NCBI RefSeq assembly: GCF_001426245.1
Contig: NZ_LMCM01000001.1
Span: 808,625-872,624, forward strand
From: Phycicoccus sp. Root101
GTDB lineage: Bacteria > Actinomycetota > Actinomycetes > Actinomycetales > Dermatophilaceae
Length of the DNA stretch: 64,000 nt
Direction of reading: 5' to 3'
Under the pieces are notes generated by a model. It searched no databases. It was not told where the DNA came from and was given only the letters and a program-made list of their open reading frames with translations. This document shows, piece by piece, positions 26,698 to 36,387 of this stretch. Within the stretch, counting starts at the first letter, position 1; each line of letters begins with the position of its first letter. The position numbers and the translations under genes were made by a program.

Positions 26698-27972
26698 GTG
26701 ACCGGCCCCGAGCAGCGCCCGACCCTGCCCGAGCGGGCCGGCGACACGACGGCCGAGTCGCCCTGGCCGGTGCGGCTGCTGAGCATGAAGATCGCCGAGT
26801 ACGTCGAGAAGATGTCGGTCCTGTGGGTCGAGGGCCAGGTCGTGCAGCTCACCCGCCGACCGGGGTCCCGGACGGCCTACCTCACCCTGCGCGACCCGGA
26901 CGTCGACATGTCCCTGTCGGTCGCGATCTCGACCAACGCCCTCGACGCGATGCCGGTCCCGGTCGCCCAGGGGGCCCGGGTCGTCCTGCAGGCGAAGCCC
27001 GTCTTCTGGACCCAGCGCGGTTCGCTGATGCTCGACGCCCGGCAGATCCGACCGGTCGGGGTCGGCGAGCTGCTCGCGCGGGTCGAGCACCTCAAGCGCA
27101 CGCTCGCCTCCGAGGGCCTGTTCGACCCCGACCGCAAGAAGCCGCTGCCCTTCCTCCCGCGGACCGTCGGCCTCGTCTGCGGGCGGGCGAGCGCGGCGGA
27201 GAAGGACGTCGTCGAGAACGCCCGGCGGCGCTGGCCCACCGTCCGCTTCGAGATCCGTGAGGTCGCCGTCCAGGGGCCGCAGGCCGTGCAGGAGGTGATG
27301 GCCGCGCTCGCCGAGCTCGACGCCGTCGCCGGGGTCGACGTCATCGTCATCGCCCGCGGTGGGGGTTCGGTCGAGGACCTCCTGCCGTTCAGCAACGAGG
27401 CGCTCCTGCGCGCCGTCGCCGCCGCCCGCACCCCTGTCGTCTCGGCCATCGGCCACGACGTGGACACCCCGCTGCTGGACCACGTCGCCGACTGGCGCGC
27501 CTCCACCCCCACCGACGCCGGCAAGCGGGTGGTGCCGGACGCGCAGGAGGAGCGGCACGGCATACGCCAGTCGCGTGAGCGGGCCCGACGGGCCCTCGCG
27601 GGTCACGTCGCGAGCGAGCGACGTCACCTCGTGGCGCTGCGTTCGCGGCCCGTCGTCGCCAACCCTGCCGCGATGATCGACGCGCGGCGGGCCGAGCTCG
27701 ATGCGCTCACCGCACGCTCGCAGCGCCGCGTCCTCGCCTCCGTCCACCGGGCCACCGACCACATCGGCCACCTCCGTGCACAGGTCCGCACCCTCTCGCC
27801 GTTGTCCACCCTCGAGCGTGGGTATGCCGTGGTGCAGCACCGCGACGGCCGCGTGGTCATGGACCAGGACGACGTCGCCCCCGACGAGCTCCTTCGGGTC
27901 CGGGTGGCCCGCGGTGACTTCGCGACCCGCGTCGTGGGCCTGCCGGCGGGCCAGCCGGCCGAGGCCGGTTAG
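26698..27972 (+). CDS. xseA: Exodeoxyribonuclease VII large subunit
   Basis: This 424-residue protein starts at GTG 26698. The N-terminal OB fold (LWVEGQVVQLTRRPGSRTAY, then LRDPDVDMSLSVAI) is followed by the catalytic domain with LPRTVGLVCGRASAAEKDV and the signature VIVIARGGGSVEDLLPFSNE, then ISAIGHD-type VVSAIGHDVDTPLLDHVADW. The C-terminal coiled coil ends in LERGYAVV. With XseB it degrades single-stranded DNA in the cytoplasm. It lies 11 bases upstream of xseB, clearly one operon. Confidence 0.97.
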   Translation: MTGPEQRPTLPERAGDTTAESPWPVRLLSMKIAEYVEKMSVLWVEGQVVQLTRRPGSRTAYLTLRDPDVDMSLSVAISTNALDAMPVPVAQGARVVLQAKPVFWTQRGSLMLDARQIRPVGVGELLARVEHLKRTLASEGLFDPDRKKPLPFLPRTVGLVCGRASAAEKDVVENARRRWPTVRFEIREVAVQGPQAVQEVMAALAELDAVAGVDVIVIARGGGSVEDLLPFSNEALLRAVAAARTPVVSAIGHDVDTPLLDHVADWRASTPTDAGKRVVPDAQEERHGIRQSRERARRALAGHVASERRHLVALRSRPVVANPAAMIDARRAELDALTARSQRRVLASVHRATDHIGHLRAQVRTLSPLSTLERGYAVVQHRDGRVVMDQDDVAPDELLRVRVARGDFATRVVGLPAGQPAEAG

Positions 27973-27983
27973 GCTCCTGCCCC

Positions 27984-28220
27984 ATGGCCAAGGGAGCAGA
28001 GCAGACCTCGTCCACCGACCAGTTCCCCGACGTGGCGGAGCTGTCCTACGAGGCGGCTCGCGACGAGCTCATCGGCATCGTCGCCCAGCTCGAGGGGGGC
28101 CAGGTGGGTCTCGAGGAGAGCATGCGGCTCTGGAAGCGCGGCGAGGCGCTCGCGGCCCACTGCAGCACCTGGCTCGACGACGCCGAGGCAGCCCTCACCG
28201 AGGACGTCGACGGCTCCTGA
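27984..28220 (+). CDS. xseB: Exodeoxyribonuclease VII small subunit
   Basis: This 78-residue protein has the conserved core LSYEAARDELIGIVAQLEGG, then GLEESMRLWKRGEALAAHCS and WLDDAEAAL, which forms the helical hairpin that binds the XseA coiled coil. The N-terminal 20 residues are a polar extension. It directly follows xseA and is convergent with the DUF4245 gene. Confidence 0.95.
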   Translation: MAKGAEQTSSTDQFPDVAELSYEAARDELIGIVAQLEGGQVGLEESMRLWKRGEALAAHCSTWLDDAEAALTEDVDGS

Positions 28221-28243
28221 GCCGGCGGGGCACCGCGGCGGCG

Positions 28244-28801
28244 TCAGCCTGCGGGAGCCTTCTGCAGGGTCCCGGCGAAGGCGCTCAGCTCGTCGAGCGT
28301 GCCGGTCCCGGTGATGATCGTCGTCAGCTCGTCACCCGCACCCGCCTCGTGGACGAGGCTGTTCTGGACCTTGCCGCTGCGGACGTACGTCGTCCACGTG
28401 CGGCCACCGGCCTCGACCGTGCCCTTCGCCGCGGCGCGGTTGGTCTGCGCCTCGATCCACTTCGCGGTGGCGTCCTTCGTCTGCTCGATCGCGACGTAGT
28501 TCCCCGTGGGCGACTGGTAGCCGGCGTGCCAGACCATCAGGCCGTCGGTGGAGCGTTCGTACCGCACGCTCGTCGCCCGCCACCCGTCGGGCAGGTTCGT
28601 CGGCACCTCGATAGGCCAGCCGCTCTCGCGCGCGACCTCCACGGACGCGCCAGCGACGTCGACCGGCGGCTGGGTGACGTTGTTGACGCGAGGCACCACC
28701 GCCACGAGGACCGCGACCAGGGCACCGATCACGAGCAGGGACCGGATCATGTTGGGCACGGAGCCGTTGGCGTAGGAACTGCGGGGTGCCTGGGTGCTCA
28801 C
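28244..28801 (-). CDS. DUF4245 membrane-anchored extracytoplasmic protein
   Basis: This 185-residue protein starts at GTG 28801. A 20-residue cytoplasmic segment precedes one helix (MIRSLLVIGALVAVLVAVVP), then a globular extracytoplasmic domain with VARESGWPIEVPTNLPDGWR and YVAIEQTKDATAKWI. DUF4245 proteins are restricted to actinobacteria and typically sit beside xseAB and glpX, exactly as here. Function unknown. It is divergent from glpX with a 97-base gap. Confidence 0.88.
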   Translation of the reverse strand: MSTQAPRSSYANGSVPNMIRSLLVIGALVAVLVAVVPRVNNVTQPPVDVAGASVEVARESGWPIEVPTNLPDGWRATSVRYERSTDGLMVWHAGYQSPTGNYVAIEQTKDATAKWIEAQTNRAAAKGTVEAGGRTWTTYVRSGKVQNSLVHEAGAGDELTTIITGTGTLDELSAFAGTLQKAPAG

Positions 28802-28898
28802 GCCACCATCGTCCCTGACGCGGACCGCTGGGCGCCAACTGCCCCTGCCACCGATAGTCTCGGGGCACTCACCCGCCGCCGCGTGAAGGATCTGATGC

Positions 28899-29951
28899 AT
28901 GTCCGAGCAGCACCTCCCCTCATCCCTTCGCGTCGGCAGGGAGGCCCCTGACCGCAACCTCGCGCTCGAGCTCGTCCGCGTCACCGAGGCCGCCGCCATG
29001 GCCGGTGGCCGTTGGGTCGGGCGGGGTGACAAGAACGGCGCGGACGGTGCAGCGGTCGAGGCCATGCGGACCCTCATCTCGACGGTCTCGATGCAGGGCG
29101 TCGTCGTCATCGGCGAGGGCGAGAAGGACGACGCGCCCATGCTCTACAACGGCGAGGAGGTCGGCGACGGCAACGGTCCCGAGTGCGACGTCGCGGTCGA
29201 CCCCATCGACGGGACGACGCTGACGGCCAAGGGTCAGTCCAACGCCGTCGCGGTGCTGGCCGTGGCTGACCGGGGCAGCATGTACGACCCCTCTGCGGTG
29301 TTCTACATGGACAAGCTCGTCACCGGCCCCGAGGCCGCCGACGCCGTCGACATCCGCCTCCCCGTCGCCGAGAACATCCGCCGGGTCGCCAAGGCCAAGC
29401 GCGAGACCGTGGAGGACGTCACGGTGGTCATGCTCGACCGCCCGCGCCACGACAAGCTGGCCGCCGAGGTCCGCGAGGCGGGGGCGCGCCTGCGCCTCAT
29501 CTCCGACGGCGACGTCGCCGGGGCGATCATGGCCGCCCGCGACGAGACCGGCATCGACCTGCTGCTCGGTGTCGGCGGCACCCCCGAGGGGATCATCGCC
29601 GCGTGTGCCATCAAGTGCATGGGTGGCGTCATCCAGGGACGCCTCGCGCCCAAGGACGACGAGGAGCGCCAGCGCGCCATCGACGCCGGTCACGACCTCG
29701 ACCGCGTGCTGTCGACGAACGACCTGGTCAGCGGCGAGAACTGCTTCTTCGTCGCCACCGGGATCACCGACGGCGAGCTCCTCCGCGGGGTCCGCTACCG
29801 AGCCGGCGGCGTGACGACGCACTCCCTCGTCATGCGCAGCAAGTCCGGCACGATCCGGCTGATCGAGGGCCACCACCAGCTCGCCAAGCTGCGGGCCTAC
29901 AGCTCCATCGACTTCGACCACGCCACCCCCCACCTCCAGGACGCCCCATGA
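28899..29951 (+). CDS. glpX: Fructose-1,6-bisphosphatase class II
   Basis: This 350-residue gluconeogenic phosphatase shows the class II signatures: [18 protein letters not shown], then the metal site [20 protein letters not shown], and [20 protein letters not shown]. Most actinobacteria depend on GlpX as their only FBPase. The ATG at 28899 gives residues [20 protein letters not shown], a normal start. Its TGA overlaps the ATG of the PfkB kinase gene by four bases, indicating coupled translation. Confidence 0.97.
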   Translation: MSEQHLPSSLRVGREAPDRNLALELVRVTEAAAMAGGRWVGRGDKNGADGAAVEAMRTLISTVSMQGVVVIGEGEKDDAPMLYNGEEVGDGNGPECDVAVDPIDGTTLTAKGQSNAVAVLAVADRGSMYDPSAVFYMDKLVTGPEAADAVDIRLPVAENIRRVAKAKRETVEDVTVVMLDRPRHDKLAAEVREAGARLRLISDGDVAGAIMAARDETGIDLLLGVGGTPEGIIAACAIKCMGGVIQGRLAPKDDEERQRAIDAGHDLDRVLSTNDLVSGENCFFVATGITDGELLRGVRYRAGGVTTHSLVMRSKSGTIRLIEGHHQLAKLRAYSSIDFDHATPHLQDAP

Positions 29952-30865
29952 GCCAGCGCCTGCTCGTCGTCGGCGAGGCACTCGTCGACATCGTCACCGA
30001 TGCCAACGGCGAGTCCGCAGAGCACATCGGCGGCAGCCCGGCCAACGTCGCCGTCGGCCTGGCCCGGCTCGACCACCGGGTCGACTTCGCGACCTGGCTG
30101 GGCGACGACGAACGCGGCTCCCGCATCGCCGGTCACCTCAAGCGGCACGGCGTGCACGTGCTGCCGGCGAGCCTGGGCGCGGCCCGCACCTCCGTCGCCG
30201 CGGCGACCCTGGACCAGGGTGGCGCAGCGAGCTACGACTTCGACCTCCTCTGGGAGCTGCCGGAGGTCGTCCTCGAGCCGGGCACGAGCCACGTCCACAC
30301 CGGCTCGATCGCCACGGTGCTCCAGCCGGGGGCGCAGAGCGTCACCGCGGCCCTGCGCGCGGTCCGCGAGGTCGGCACCGTGTCCTACGACCCCAACATC
30401 CGCCCGAGCATCATGGGCGACCTCGACGCCGTCCGCGACCGCGTGGAGGAGCTGGTCGGTCTGTCCGACGTCGTCAAGGCGAGCGAGGACGACCTCGACC
30501 TGCTCTACCCCGACCGCTCCCCCGAGCAGGTCATGGCCCTGTGGGTCGAGCTCGGCGCAGGCATGACCCTGGTGACGCTCGGCGGTGAGGGCGTGGTCTA
30601 CCGCGTGGCCGCCGGTGAGCAGGTCGTGACCGAGCCCGCGCGGGCGGACCGGGTCGTCGACACCGTCGGTGCCGGCGACTCCTTCATGGCCGGACTCGTG
30701 TCCGGGCTCGTCGTCGCCGGGCTGCTGGGTGACCCGGGTGCACGCGAGCGGCTGCGGAGCGCGACACTGGAGGACGTCAGCCCCGCCGTCGACCGCGGGC
30801 TGGCCACGAGTGGAGTCACCGTCGGGAAGGCCGGGGCCTACGCCCCCAGCCTCGACGAGCTCTAG
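29948..30865 (+). CDS. PfkB family carbohydrate kinase (fructokinase-like)
   Basis: This 305-residue protein starts at ATG 29948, overlapping the glpX stop. The N-terminal signature is [13 protein letters not shown] followed by [16 protein letters not shown]. The catalytic motif is [17 protein letters not shown] near residue 240, with the Asp base in [18 protein letters not shown] marks the sugar/ATP interface and is typical of fructokinases. Coupling to glpX puts it in hexose phosphate metabolism; fructose is the likely but unproven substrate. Confidence 0.92.
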   Translation: MSQRLLVVGEALVDIVTDANGESAEHIGGSPANVAVGLARLDHRVDFATWLGDDERGSRIAGHLKRHGVHVLPASLGAARTSVAAATLDQGGAASYDFDLLWELPEVVLEPGTSHVHTGSIATVLQPGAQSVTAALRAVREVGTVSYDPNIRPSIMGDLDAVRDRVEELVGLSDVVKASEDDLDLLYPDRSPEQVMALWVELGAGMTLVTLGGEGVVYRVAAGEQVVTEPARADRVVDTVGAGDSFMAGLVSGLVVAGLLGDPGARERLRSATLEDVSPAVDRGLATSGVTVGKAGAYAPSLDEL

Positions 30866-30921
30866 TCACGAGCGGTAGTCACGAGCTGTTGTCGCTGCGG
30901 CGACCTGAGGACAGGAGCACC

Positions 30922-32625
30922 ATGCCGGACACGCCGGAGAACCCGCCGGAGCCCGAGTTCCCCTACGAGGACCTGCTGCCGATCGGTCCCGACCAGACGG
31001 GGTACCGCCTGCTGACGACCGAGGGCGTCCGGACGGTCGAGGGGCCCGGGGGTCGCACCTTCCTCGAGGTGGCGCCCGAGGCGCTGCGGCTGCTCACCGA
31101 CACGGCGATGCACGACATCGCCCACTACCTGCGGCCGGCCCACCTGACACAGCTGCGGCGCATCCTCGACGACCCGGAGGCGAGCAACAACGACAAGTTC
31201 GTCGCCCTCGACCTGCTCAAGAACGCCAACATCGCCGCCGGTGGCGTGCTGCCGATGTGCCAGGACACCGGCACCGCGATCGTCATGGGCAAGCGCGGCC
31301 AGCACGTCCTCACCGAGGGCACCGACGAGCGCGCGATCGCCCGCGGTGTCAGCGACGCGTACACCCGCCTCAACCTGCGCTACTCGCAGATGGCGCCGCT
31401 GACGACGTGGGAGGAGAAGAACACCGGCTCCAACCTCCCCGCGCAGATCGAGCTCTACGCCGACACCGCCGAGGGCCACGAGAACACCTACAAGTTCCTC
31501 TTCATGGCCAAGGGTGGCGGCAGCGCCAACAAGTCCTTCCTCTACCAGGAGACCAAGGCGATCCTGAACCCCGGGCGCATGCTCGCGTTCCTGGACGAGA
31601 AGCTGCGTTCCCTCGGCACGGCCGCCTGCCCGCCCTACCACCTGGCCATCGTCATCGGCGGCACGAGTGCCGAGTTCGCCCTGAAGACAGCCAAGTACGC
31701 GAGCGCGAAGTACCTCGACGACCTCCCACGCGAGGGGGCGATGACCGCCCGCGGGTTCCGTGACACCGAGCTCGAGGAGCAGGTGCTCGAGCTGACCCGC
31801 AACTTCGGGATCGGGGCGCAGTTCGGCGGCAAGTACTTCTGCCACGACGTCCGCGTCGTCCGCCTCCCCCGCCACGGGGCCTCCCTCCCGGTCGCCATCG
31901 CGGTGTCCTGCTCCGCGGACCGCCAGGCCCTCGGCAAGATCACTCCCGAGGGCGTCTTCATCGAGGTCCTCGAGACGGACCCGGCCCGCTTCCTCCCGGA
32001 GACGACCGACGAGCACCTCGAGGGCGAGGACGACGTCGTGCGCATCGACCTCAACCGCCCGATGGACGACATCCGTGCCGAGCTGACGAAATACCCTGTC
32101 AAGACACGGCTCTCGCTCAGCGGCCCCCTCGTCGTCGCGCGCGACATCGCGCACGCCAAGATCAAGGAACGCCTCGACGCCGGCGACGGCATGCCGCAGT
32201 ACCTCAAGGACCACGCGGTCTACTACGCAGGTCCGGCCAAGACGCCCGAGGGCTACGCCAGCGGCTCGTTCGGCCCGACGACCGCCGGCCGGATGGACTC
32301 CTACGTCGACCAGTTCCAGGCCGCCGGCGGGTCGATGGTCATGCTGGCCAAGGGCAACCGCTCCAAGCAGGTGACCGACGCGTGCGATGCCCACGGCGGC
32401 TTCTACCTCGGGTCGATCGGCGGCCCGGCGGCCCGCCTCGCGCAGGACTGCATCAAGTCGGTCGAGGTCCTCGAGTACGCCGAGCTCGGCATGGAGGCGG
32501 TCTGGAAGATCGAGGTCGAGGACTTCCCCGCCTTCATCGTGGTCGACGACAAGGGCAACGACTTCTTTGCCTCCACCACCAAGCCGATGGCCATGTCCAT
32601 CCCTAAGAGACCGGGGCTGCTGTGA
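30922..32625 (+). CDS. Class I (iron-sulfur) fumarate hydratase
   Basis: This 567-residue enzyme begins at ATG 30922 behind ACAGGAGC. It is a fused alpha-beta fumarase of the FumA type with the [4Fe-4S] ligands in [17 protein letters not shown] and AVSCSADRQ. Other conserved parts are [14 protein letters not shown] and [20 protein letters not shown]. It interconverts fumarate and malate in the TCA cycle. Many actinobacteria carry class II FumC instead of or besides this oxygen-sensitive form. Its TGA overlaps the GTG of the carbonic anhydrase gene, so the two are co-translated. Confidence 0.95.
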   Translation: MPDTPENPPEPEFPYEDLLPIGPDQTGYRLLTTEGVRTVEGPGGRTFLEVAPEALRLLTDTAMHDIAHYLRPAHLTQLRRILDDPEASNNDKFVALDLLKNANIAAGGVLPMCQDTGTAIVMGKRGQHVLTEGTDERAIARGVSDAYTRLNLRYSQMAPLTTWEEKNTGSNLPAQIELYADTAEGHENTYKFLFMAKGGGSANKSFLYQETKAILNPGRMLAFLDEKLRSLGTAACPPYHLAIVIGGTSAEFALKTAKYASAKYLDDLPREGAMTARGFRDTELEEQVLELTRNFGIGAQFGGKYFCHDVRVVRLPRHGASLPVAIAVSCSADRQALGKITPEGVFIEVLETDPARFLPETTDEHLEGEDDVVRIDLNRPMDDIRAELTKYPVKTRLSLSGPLVVARDIAHAKIKERLDAGDGMPQYLKDHAVYYAGPAKTPEGYASGSFGPTTAGRMDSYVDQFQAAGGSMVMLAKGNRSKQVTDACDAHGGFYLGSIGGPAARLAQDCIKSVEVLEYAELGMEAVWKIEVEDFPAFIVVDDKGNDFFASTTKPMAMSIPKRPGLL

Positions 32626-33140
32626 GCGAATCACCCATCAGTGCACAAGGATTCGACGACCTGATCGAGGCGAACAAGCGTTACGCCGAGACCGAGTTCT
32701 CGACCGGCGGGTTCGACGGCATCGCGCACGCAGGTGTCGCGATCGTCACCTGCATGGACTCGCGGATCGACCCGCTGCGACTCGTCGGCCTCCAGCCCGG
32801 CGACGCCAAGATCTTCCGCAACCCCGGCGGGCGGGTGACCTCCAACGCCCTCGAGGCGCTGGTCCTCGGCGTCCACCTGCTCGGCGTCGAACGCATCCTC
32901 ATCGTGCCCCACACCCGGTGCGCCATGGCCTCGAACAGCGAGCAGGAGCTGCGGGCGAAGATCGGCGAGTCGTCCGGGCAGGACGCCTCCTGGCAGGGCT
33001 TCCACGTGGTCACCGACCAGCGGGCCGCGCTCGGTGCGGACGTCGCCGCGGTCCGCAGCCACCCGCTCATCCCCGGCACGGTCTCCGTCGGCGGTTTCCT
33101 CTACGACGTCGACAGCGGCCTGCTCGACCAGCTGTTCTGA
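32622..33140 (+). CDS. Beta-carbonic anhydrase
   Basis: This 172-residue enzyme starts at GTG 32622 and overlaps the fumarase stop by four bases. The zinc and catalytic residues are Cys44, Asp46 and Arg48 in TCMDSRID and His97 and Cys100 in PHTRC, with FRNPGGRVT between. This layout fits the smaller beta class of about 165-175 residues. It supplies bicarbonate in the cytoplasm. It is followed by a long perfect hairpin and then the convergent ohr gene. Confidence 0.95.
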   Translation: MSESPISAQGFDDLIEANKRYAETEFSTGGFDGIAHAGVAIVTCMDSRIDPLRLVGLQPGDAKIFRNPGGRVTSNALEALVLGVHLLGVERILIVPHTRCAMASNSEQELRAKIGESSGQDASWQGFHVVTDQRAALGADVAAVRSHPLIPGTVSVGGFLYDVDSGLLDQLF

Positions 33141-33184
33141 CCGTCGGTCCCCACGACGGGACCCTGGGACGGAGGCACACACAG

Positions 33185-33227
33185 AGGCGGGGTATGGCGC
33201 GTGGTGACCACGCGCCATACCCCGCCT
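33185..33227. terminator. Bidirectional terminator between carbonic anhydrase and ohr
   Basis: A perfect 21-bp stem (33185-33205 with 33207-33227) around a single central G at 33206. The arm contains GGGGTATGGCGCG. It lies between convergent genes and so can serve both. There is no U-tract. The arm shares GTATGGCGCG with the hairpin after rpsD. Confidence 0.8.
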
Positions 33228-33248
33228 GTGTGCTGCTGGGGACCGGGG

Positions 33249-33677
33249 TCAGATGCCCTTGGCCGAGATGGTGACGTCGATGTTGCCGCGCGTCGCCTTG
33301 GAGTAGGGGCAGAACTCGTGGGCGAGCTCGGCGAGGCGCTGGGCCGTCGCGTCATCGACCCCGGGGACCTCCGAGACGAGGGTGACCGCGAGGCCGAAGC
33401 CCGTGTCGGTCTTGCCGAAGGTCACGTCGGCGGTGGTGGTGGACGCGCTGGCGTCGACACCCTCACGGCCGGCGACGGCTGCGAGCGCGCCGTTGAAGCA
33501 CGAGGCGTAGCCGGACGCGAACAGCGTCTCCGGGTTGGCCTTGGGGTTGCTCTTGCTGCCCGGCTTGCCCAGGGGCAGGTCGACCACGCCGTCCTCACTC
33601 TGCACGCGGCCCTCACGTCCACCCTGGGCGGAGGCGGCGATGGTGTAGAGGGTCTCGTTGACTGCTTCGAAAGGCAT
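33249..33677 (-). CDS. ohr: Organic hydroperoxide resistance protein (Ohr)
   Basis: This 142-residue thiol peroxidase of the OsmC superfamily has the two redox cysteines at residues 60 (FASGYASCFNGAL) and 123 (EFCPYSKATRGN), the pattern that separates Ohr from OsmC. The conserved N-terminal segment is LYTIAASAQGGREGRV. ATG 33677 gives the normal length. It reduces organic peroxides in the cytoplasm using lipoylated partners. No OhrR gene is adjacent; lhgO is divergent 153 bases away. Confidence 0.96.
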   Translation of the reverse strand: MPFEAVNETLYTIAASAQGGREGRVQSEDGVVDLPLGKPGSKSNPKANPETLFASGYASCFNGALAAVAGREGVDASASTTTADVTFGKTDTGFGLAVTLVSEVPGVDDATAQRLAELAHEFCPYSKATRGNIDVTISAKGI

Positions 33678-33829
33678 GGCTGTCCTGTCTGTCGGTGTAC
33701 GGGTACGTCTGCGGCAACTCGTGGGGAGGTGGGGCAATTCCCGGTGGTCCACGTCCCGAGACGTGTGCCTGCACACACCGGTCGGCCACGCCCGAGGCCC
33801 TGCCCCCTGCCGCTCGCTAGGTTGGTGGC

Positions 33830-35038
33830 ATGTCCCCACCAGTCCGCGTCGTCGTCATCGGTGGCGGGATCCTGGGCCTCGCGGTCGCCGAGCGGTTGCT
33901 GCGCACGCGGCCGGGCACCGAGGTCACGGTGGTCGAGAAGGAGCAGGGCTGGGCGCGGCACCAGACGGGGCGCAACAGCGGCGTCATCCACTCCGGCCTG
34001 TACTACCCGCCCGGGTCGGCCAAGGCGAGGATGTGCCGGGCCGGATCCGCCTCCATGGTCGCCCTCGCCCGCGAGGACGGCATCGCGCACGAGGTGTGCG
34101 GCAAGCTCGTGGTGGCCACCCGTGAGGACGAGCTCGCCGGCCTGCGCCGCCTGCACGAACGCGGCCTCGCCAACGGGCTGCAGGTCCGTGAGCTCGGCCC
34201 CGAGGAGGCCCGCGAGCACGAGCCACACGTCGCGGCGCTGGCTGCCCTGCACGTGGCCGAGACGGGGATCATCGACTACGGCGCGGTCTGCGCGGCGCTC
34301 GTGCATCGCCTCGAGTCCGGCGGTGCCGAGCTGCTGCTCGGCACCGAGGTGCTCGGCGCCCACGAGACCGTCACCGGTGGGACGGTCGTCCGCACCACCC
34401 GAGGCGACCTGCCTGCAGACCTCGTGGTCGCCTGTGCCGGGCTGCACGCCGATGCCGTCGCCCGGCGCCTGGGGCACGAGCCCTCGGCGCGGATCGTGCC
34501 CTTCCGCGGGGAGTACTACGAGCTGTCCCCCTCGGCCACCCCGCTCGTCCGGGGCCTGGTCTACCCCGTCCCCGACCCCGACTTCCCGTTCCTCGGCGTG
34601 CACCTCACCCGCGGCATCGACGGTCACGTCCACGCCGGGCCCAACGCGGTGCTGGCGTTCGCGCGTGAGGGGTACGACTGGCGCACCGCCTCCTGGGAGG
34701 ACCTGCGCGGCACCCTGACCTTCCCCGGGTTCTGGCGGCTCGCGGGTCGGCACTACCGGGCCGGCGCCCGCGAGGTGGCCCGGTCGGCGTCCCGGCACCT
34801 CTTCGCCGACAGCCTGCGCCGGCTGGTCCCGGAGATCCACGACGACGACCTGGTGCCGGCGACGGCCGGGGTCCGCGCCCAGGCCGTGCGGGACGACGGC
34901 ACGTTGGTCGACGACTTCCTCGTGGAGCGGGTCGGCAAGGTGGTGCACGTCCTCAACGCCCCCTCGCCGGCCGCGACGAGCGCCCTGGAGATCGCGCGCC
35001 ACATCGTCGACGACCTCGTGGGACCGCACGAGCGCTGA
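33830..35038 (+). CDS. lhgO: L-2-hydroxyglutarate oxidase
   Basis: This 402-residue FAD enzyme has the N-terminal Rossmann motif VVVIGGGILGLAVAERLL and the family signature HQTGRNSGVIHSGLYYPPGS. Later conserved parts are FRGEYYELS, PVPDPDFPFLGVHLTRGIDG and the C-terminal HVLNAPSPAATSALEIA. It oxidises L-2-hydroxyglutarate to 2-oxoglutarate and passes electrons to the quinone pool, a metabolite-repair role. The gene appears to be monocistronic. Confidence 0.94.
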   Translation: MSPPVRVVVIGGGILGLAVAERLLRTRPGTEVTVVEKEQGWARHQTGRNSGVIHSGLYYPPGSAKARMCRAGSASMVALAREDGIAHEVCGKLVVATREDELAGLRRLHERGLANGLQVRELGPEEAREHEPHVAALAALHVAETGIIDYGAVCAALVHRLESGGAELLLGTEVLGAHETVTGGTVVRTTRGDLPADLVVACAGLHADAVARRLGHEPSARIVPFRGEYYELSPSATPLVRGLVYPVPDPDFPFLGVHLTRGIDGHVHAGPNAVLAFAREGYDWRTASWEDLRGTLTFPGFWRLAGRHYRAGAREVARSASRHLFADSLRRLVPEIHDDDLVPATAGVRAQAVRDDGTLVDDFLVERVGKVVHVLNAPSPAATSALEIARHIVDDLVGPHER

Positions 35039-35053
35039 CGCGGGACCGAGGTC

Positions 35054-35104
35054 TTGACAGCGCGGCTCGCTGGGTTGCATGGTTAGTTACATGAGTAATG
35101 AACC
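35054..35104 (+). promoter_or_regulatory. Promoter and operator of the GntR-ABC operon
   Basis: A consensus -35 TTGACA lies at 35054-35059 and a CATGGT at 35078-35083 is the best -10 (18-base spacer). Overlapping it is an inverted repeat at 35081-35104, GGTTAGTTAC then ATGA then GTAATGAACC, in which 16 of 20 arm bases pair. This is the expected place for a YtrA-type GntR operator and implies autorepression. Confidence 0.65.
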
Positions 35105-35125
35105 GGCTAACCGAGGGTCCGTCCG

Positions 35126-35488
35126 GTGATGGACGACGGTCGGCCGATCTTCCTCCAGATCGCCGAACAGATCGAGAACTCGATCGTCGACGGCTCGATC
35201 GACGAGGAGAGCCAGGTCCCCTCGACCAACGAGCTCGCCGCCTTCCACCGGATCAACCCGGCCACGGCGGCCAAGGGCGTGGCCCAGCTCGCGACCGACG
35301 GGGTCATCTACAAGAAGCGGGGGATCGGGATGTTCGTCGCCAGCGGGGCACGCTCGCGCCTGCTCGAACGGCGCCGGGAGGACTTCGCCCGGCAGTTCGT
35401 CGAGCCGCTCATGACCGAGGCACGCAAGCTCGGCATCGAGCCCGACTACGTGAGGAAGCTGATCGACGTGTGGGAGGAAGACCAGTGA
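35126..35488 (+). CDS. GntR family (YtrA subfamily) regulator
   Basis: This 120-residue protein starts at GTG 35126 or, one codon later, ATG 35129. The winged helix reads PIFLQIAEQIENSIVDGSID, then VPSTNELAAFHRINPATAAK and GVIYKKRGIGMFV. The short C-terminal two-helix tail is typical of YtrA, which lacks a large effector domain. It is first in an operon with an ATPase and a membrane protein (4-base GTGA overlap). YtrA-type operons commonly respond to envelope stress or antibiotics. Confidence 0.93.
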   Translation: MMDDGRPIFLQIAEQIENSIVDGSIDEESQVPSTNELAAFHRINPATAAKGVAQLATDGVIYKKRGIGMFVASGARSRLLERRREDFARQFVEPLMTEARKLGIEPDYVRKLIDVWEEDQ

Positions 35489-36387
35489 GCATCATCGAGC
35501 TCGACCACGTCAGCAAGCGGTTCGGAGACGTCACCGCGCTGGACGACGTCACGGTCCGCTTGGAGGAGAACGCCATCCACGGCCTCCTCGGACGCAACGG
35601 CGCCGGCAAGACCACCCTGATGCAGATCCTCACGGCCCAGGCCTTCGCGACCTCGGGCCGGGTGCGGGCCTTCGGGGAGGACCCGTGGGAGAACACCAGC
35701 GTCCTCGATCGGACCTGCTTCATCCGTGAGGGGCAGCGCTACCCCGACGCCTTCACGGTGCGCCACGTCCTCGCGGCCGGGCGGATCTCCTTCGCACAGT
35801 GGGACGACGACCTCGCGACCGAGCTGGTCGACCAGTTCCGGCTCAGGACGAACCAGCGGGTCAAGAAGCTGTCACGCGGCCAGCTGTCCGCGGTCGGTGT
35901 GGTCCTGGGGCTCGCCTCGCGCGCCCCGCTGACGATCTTCGACGAGCCCTACCTGGGGCTCGACGCGGTCGCGCGGCAGCTGTTCTACGACCGCCTGCTG
36001 GCCGACTTCGCCGAGCACCCGCGCACCATCGTGCTCTCGACCCACCTCATCGACGAGGTGGGCGACCTGCTCGACCACGTCGTGGTGCTCGACCAGGGGC
36101 GGGTGGTCGTCGACGAGGACACCGAGGCGCTGCGCGGGAGCCTCGTCGTGGTGAGCGGCCCGAGCGCGGCGGTCGACGACTTCGCCGCCGGTCTCGACGT
36201 CGTGCACCGCGAGAACCTCGGCGGCTTCACGCGGGCGACCGTCCGCCACGCCCCGACCGGCGACGCCGAGCGGCACGGGCTCCGGCTGGAGCCCGTCTCG
36301 CTCCAGCAGCTCGTCGTGCGCACCACGACCGGCCCAGCCCTGCCACCCGACACCGTCATCCGCCACGAGGAGGTCCACCTCTCATGA
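35485..36387 (+). CDS. ABC transporter ATP-binding protein
   Basis: This 300-residue protein starts at GTG 35485 within the regulator stop. Walker A is GLLGRNGAGKTTLMQ, Walker B is LTIFDEPYLGLD, and the switch His lies in LSTHLIDEV. The signature is LSRGQ rather than LSGGQ, common in the YtrB/BcrA-like subgroup. The C-terminal 80 residues form a regulatory tail. It energises the membrane protein encoded next. Confidence 0.94.
   Translation: MSIIELDHVSKRFGDVTALDDVTVRLEENAIHGLLGRNGAGKTTLMQILTAQAFATSGRVRAFGEDPWENTSVLDRTCFIREGQRYPDAFTVRHVLAAGRISFAQWDDDLATELVDQFRLRTNQRVKKLSRGQLSAVGVVLGLASRAPLTIFDEPYLGLDAVARQLFYDRLLADFAEHPRTIVLSTHLIDEVGDLLDHVVVLDQGRVVVDEDTEALRGSLVVVSGPSAAVDDFAAGLDVVHRENLGGFTRATVRHAPTGDAERHGLRLEPVSLQQLVVRTTTGPALPPDTVIRHEEVHLS

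Noticed and set aside
35872-35895. LSRGQ instead of LSGGQ as a sign of an inactive ABC ATPase
   Set aside because: The variant occurs in active YtrB/BcrA-like ATPases and the Walker A, Walker B and switch motifs are intact.
35485-36387. Possible programmed frameshift between the GntR and ABC genes
   Set aside because: The GTGA overlap is ordinary translational coupling and both products are complete on their own.
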